A stretch of DNA of 64,000 nt from JAOAPY01 sp041492185 (lineage in GTDB: Bacteria > Acidobacteriota > Blastocatellia > Pyrinomonadales > Pyrinomonadaceae): positions 1 to 64,000 of the forward strand of contig JBGPWL010000004.1 in NCBI GenBank assembly GCA_041492185.1. The letters run 5' to 3'. This document shows positions 61,595 through 64,000 of the stretch, piece after piece. The notes under the pieces are model-generated. The model was not told the DNA's origin, ran no database searches, and saw nothing but the letters and a program-made list of their open reading frames with translations. A program made the position numbers and the translations under genes. Every line of letters starts with the position of its first letter. Within the stretch, counting starts at the first letter, position 1.

Positions 61595-63954
61595 CGCGTG
61601 ACGAGATTCTCGAAAGCAATCCGGGGAAACGTCTTACTCTCGCCCGCAGGTTACGTCGCGAAATTTTTATCTTTCTTGGCTTCCTCATATTGACCGCGGT
61701 AATGACCTGGCCCTGGGTGCGTCATCTGCGCGATGGGGTCAAGGACGAGAACGATTCCTATGTCTTCTCGTATCTTCTCTGGTGGGACTACCATCAAACT
61801 TTTCACGATCCCTTGCATCTGTACCAGGCTACGATCTTCTATCCTTATCATGACACACTCGCGTTTGGCGAAAGCGGTTACGGCGTCGCGCTGCTATTTT
61901 TCCCCCTCTTCGCTCTTGGTCTTCGTCCCCTCACTGTCCAATGTATCGCCGCGTTCTTGAGCTTTCCGTTTACCGGCTACTGCATGTTCCGGCTCGCGCG
62001 CACTTTGTCCGCATCGAAGCCGATCGCCTGGGTGGCGGGCATCGTCTTCGCTTTCCTCCCTTGCCGGTTTCAATACCTCTCCATGGTGCCGACGATATTC
62101 ACCGGCTGGATACCGTTGCTATTTGAGGCAGTGGTGCTCTTCGTTCGCGAGAGGAGTTGGAAGCGTGCCTCCTGGCTGGGTGTGGCGTTTGTAATGAACG
62201 TGCTGACTTCTCTTACCTGGTTCATTCTTACCTTAATCCCGCTGGCGTTAACGGCTATTATCGTCGTGGCCCTTCACCGCGCCTGGCGTGATCGCACTTT
62301 CTGGTTGCGAGCGGCTACGACGCTGAGCGCGGCATGCCTGGTGCTCCTGCCTTTTCTGCTTCCCTTTTATCGCGTATCGCGCGCGTGGCACTTCGTGCGA
62401 ACTCCGGCGGAAGTTCAGGTCTTCTCCGCCCATCTGATCAACTGGGTTGCCGTCGACCAGAGCAACAGGTTGTGGAAAAATCTTGGGGCGGCGGCTGCCG
62501 ATCCCGAAATGGTTCTGTTTCCTGGTTTGCTGCCGCCGCTGCTGGCGCTAGGTGCATTGTTTCTCATTGCGCCTGTAAGAACCAACGTAAGGAATCTATT
62601 CAAGAGGATTCGTTCAGGCCCGTATTTCGAGTTGAGCGTTTACGGGTTCGTCTGGATCGTGATCGGCTTCATGGGCTCGTTTGGTATGAATCTATTTTTT
62701 CATCGCGCCCTTTTCAACTTCGTGCCGCTCTTTCGCAGCCTCCGGGTGGCGTCCCGCTGGGCCATGATCTGTTATGTCGGGTTGGCACTCCTGGCTGGTC
62801 TGGGAGCATTGAGGTTGGCGAAACTTCTGAATCGCCAGTGGCCACGCCTCCCTGTCTCATTGATATGCGCTGCGCTGGCTATCGCAATACTTTTCGAGCA
62901 ACGCGTCGCGCCATTGCCGTTGATACGGGGCGAACCAGACCCGGATCAGCTCACGCTTTATCTGAAAAACAAAAAGGTGTCCGGAGGGATCGTTGATCTT
63001 CCGCCGGGCAGGCATCGTTACTTATTGCGCGCTGCCGATCACGGGCATCCGTTTGTCAGCGCGACCAATAGCTTTAGTCCGCCACTCGAGCGGCAGATTG
63101 AAACACTGACCATGAGTCAACCAATTCCCGATCAATTCCTGGATCTACTGGAAACAATTCCCGCCTCGTATCTTGCGATTCACAGTTCGTTTGTCTCGCC
63201 CGAAAGACGCGTGGAGCTCGAATCCTTTCTCAGGCGGGGAGTGGCCACGCGACGTCTGCGTTTTGTAAAAAGCTTTCAAGATCGACTTCGTAGCGGAATC
63301 CTGGAGACCAACGATTTGTACGCAGTGGTCAAGACAGAACCAGCAGCACAAAGTGAGGGACCACAGCCGCCGCCTTTCTCTTTTGCCGGTCTTGAACCGT
63401 TGTTCTCGGGTCTGGTTACGAACTTCGAAGAAAGGAGCTTCTTCGTTTACCGGCTTTATAAGATTTCTTATGGTCGCGCGCCGCTCTTCGCCGAGTTCAT
63501 GCCTGGCGTGCAATCGTTCAAGCATGACCCGGCGAATGGAACGGATAGATTAGCGGAGAGCCAGGTACTGTTTATCGAAGCTTGGGTGAAACAACCCGAG
63601 TTCAAATCGATTTACGATAGTCTGAACGGCGAAGGTTATGTCGACGCTCTGCTGGCACATGCAGGATTGACAAGCAGCGAAGCGCAGCGTGAAGCGTTGA
63701 TACGAGGGTTGCGCGAAGGCACGCTGACGCGCGCGGCGGTGCTACAACTCCTGGTTGATAACGATTTGTTCGGCGCTCGCGAATTCAACACCGCTTTTGT
63801 CTTAATGCACTATTTTGCCTACTTCCAGCGCGACCCCGATGACGCAGGCGCTCACTTCTGGTTGTACAAACTGAATCACGATATGGAACATCGCCATTTC
63901 ACCGAAGCCTTTGCCGCCTCGACCGAGAGGCAATTAAAGATCGAGCAGAAGTGA
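61591..63954 (+). CDS. Polytopic membrane protein with C-terminal DUF4214-like domain (787 aa)
   Basis: The first ~590 residues are a paralogue of the preceding protein (REIFIFLGFLILTAVMTWPW, DYHQTFHDPLHLYQATIFYP). The tail after a Gln-Pro-rich linker (QSEGPQPPPF) resembles DUF4214: RLYKISYGRAPLFAEFM near the start, LIRGLREGTLTRAAVLQLLV, and HYFAYFQRDPDDAGAHFWLY at the end. DUF4214 occurs in secreted and surface-linked proteins. The fusion suggests the tail is exposed outside the inner membrane. Translation is coupled to the previous gene by ATGA. Confidence 0.88.
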   Translation: MTRDEILESNPGKRLTLARRLRREIFIFLGFLILTAVMTWPWVRHLRDGVKDENDSYVFSYLLWWDYHQTFHDPLHLYQATIFYPYHDTLAFGESGYGVALLFFPLFALGLRPLTVQCIAAFLSFPFTGYCMFRLARTLSASKPIAWVAGIVFAFLPCRFQYLSMVPTIFTGWIPLLFEAVVLFVRERSWKRASWLGVAFVMNVLTSLTWFILTLIPLALTAIIVVALHRAWRDRTFWLRAATTLSAACLVLLPFLLPFYRVSRAWHFVRTPAEVQVFSAHLINWVAVDQSNRLWKNLGAAAADPEMVLFPGLLPPLLALGALFLIAPVRTNVRNLFKRIRSGPYFELSVYGFVWIVIGFMGSFGMNLFFHRALFNFVPLFRSLRVASRWAMICYVGLALLAGLGALRLAKLLNRQWPRLPVSLICAALAIAILFEQRVAPLPLIRGEPDPDQLTLYLKNKKVSGGIVDLPPGRHRYLLRAADHGHPFVSATNSFSPPLERQIETLTMSQPIPDQFLDLLETIPASYLAIHSSFVSPERRVELESFLRRGVATRRLRFVKSFQDRLRSGILETNDLYAVVKTEPAAQSEGPQPPPFSFAGLEPLFSGLVTNFEERSFFVYRLYKISYGRAPLFAEFMPGVQSFKHDPANGTDRLAESQVLFIEAWVKQPEFKSIYDSLNGEGYVDALLAHAGLTSSEAQREALIRGLREGTLTRAAVLQLLVDNDLFGAREFNTAFVLMHYFAYFQRDPDDAGAHFWLYKLNHDMEHRHFTEAFAASTERQLKIEQK

Positions 63955-63957
63955 ATG

Positions 63958-63994
63958 CTTTGCGGAACTTTGCGTCTTTGCGCCTTTGCGGGAA
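63958..63994. repeat. TTTGCG-type repeat at the window edge
   Basis: Four near-copies of CTTTGCG within 37 bases, right after the last gene's stop. Same family as the repeats at 30431-30538. It may continue beyond the window. Confidence 0.7.
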
Positions 63995-64000
63995 CAATTC

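Noticed and set aside
1..64000. tRNA, rRNA or tmRNA genes
   Set aside because: No T-loop or conserved rRNA stretch was recognised in the intergenic regions; a covariance-model search would be needed to exclude one fully.

Overview
The window looks like a piece of chromosome from a GC-rich, Gram-negative, free-living bacterium. Secreted proteins carry ordinary signal peptides and lipoboxes. There is an O-antigen ligase, a Wzm/Wzt-type polysaccharide exporter, a GatCAB-type amidotransferase and an adenylylatable type I glutamine synthetase with its GlnE regulator. The gene mix, and the very many short palindromic intergenic repeats, suggest Acidobacteriota, perhaps Blastocatellia. That placement is an inference from general familiarity, not from a marker gene. 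I see no rRNA, tRNA, CRISPR array, transposase or phage gene.

Region 1 (1-36.4 kb) is mostly housekeeping in short operons. It opens with the end of a molybdenum-hydroxylase operon: an FAD subunit with a 4-Cys insert, then a MocA-like cofactor cytidylyltransferase. Next come a cysteine-less TlpA-like protein, maf, a DciA/DUF721 protein, gatC, gatA, an APC permease, a large secreted PIG-L deacetylase, and a nitrogen block (glnE, eno, glnA). Then come speA followed by a deoxyhypusine-synthase-like gene (polyamines), a secreted CocE-type hydrolase, an ABC ATPase and an AlkP-superfamily protein. A minus-strand run follows from thrC through two small Sm-like envelope proteins, a catalytically dead HtrA-like protein and a secreted TPR protein. 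The region closes with a Cof phosphatase, cyclophilin, thiD, thiE, a small membrane protein and a long TPR protein.

Region 2 (36.7-64 kb) is an envelope-glycan locus. It holds an O-antigen ligase/polymerase with a PDZ-like insert, an ABC exporter (permease and ATPase, divergently transcribed), an M23 lipoprotein and three methyltransferases. It also holds six large polytopic membrane proteins (YfhO-like, GT-C/PMT-like and unassigned) plus one more with a DUF4214-like tail. A UbiA-family decaprenyl-phosphate phosphoribosyltransferase and a DprE1-like oxidase sit in the middle, pointing to polyprenyl-phosphate pentofuranose (ribose/arabinose) donors. One methyltransferase and two of the membrane proteins share the same C-terminal beta-rich module.

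The window is studded with at least ten families of inverted-repeat elements (REP/MITE-like). Several sit exactly against stop codons or supply them. Two heptanucleotide tandem repeats are also present, one inside thiD. No element carries its own transposase, so any mobility would have to be provided in trans.
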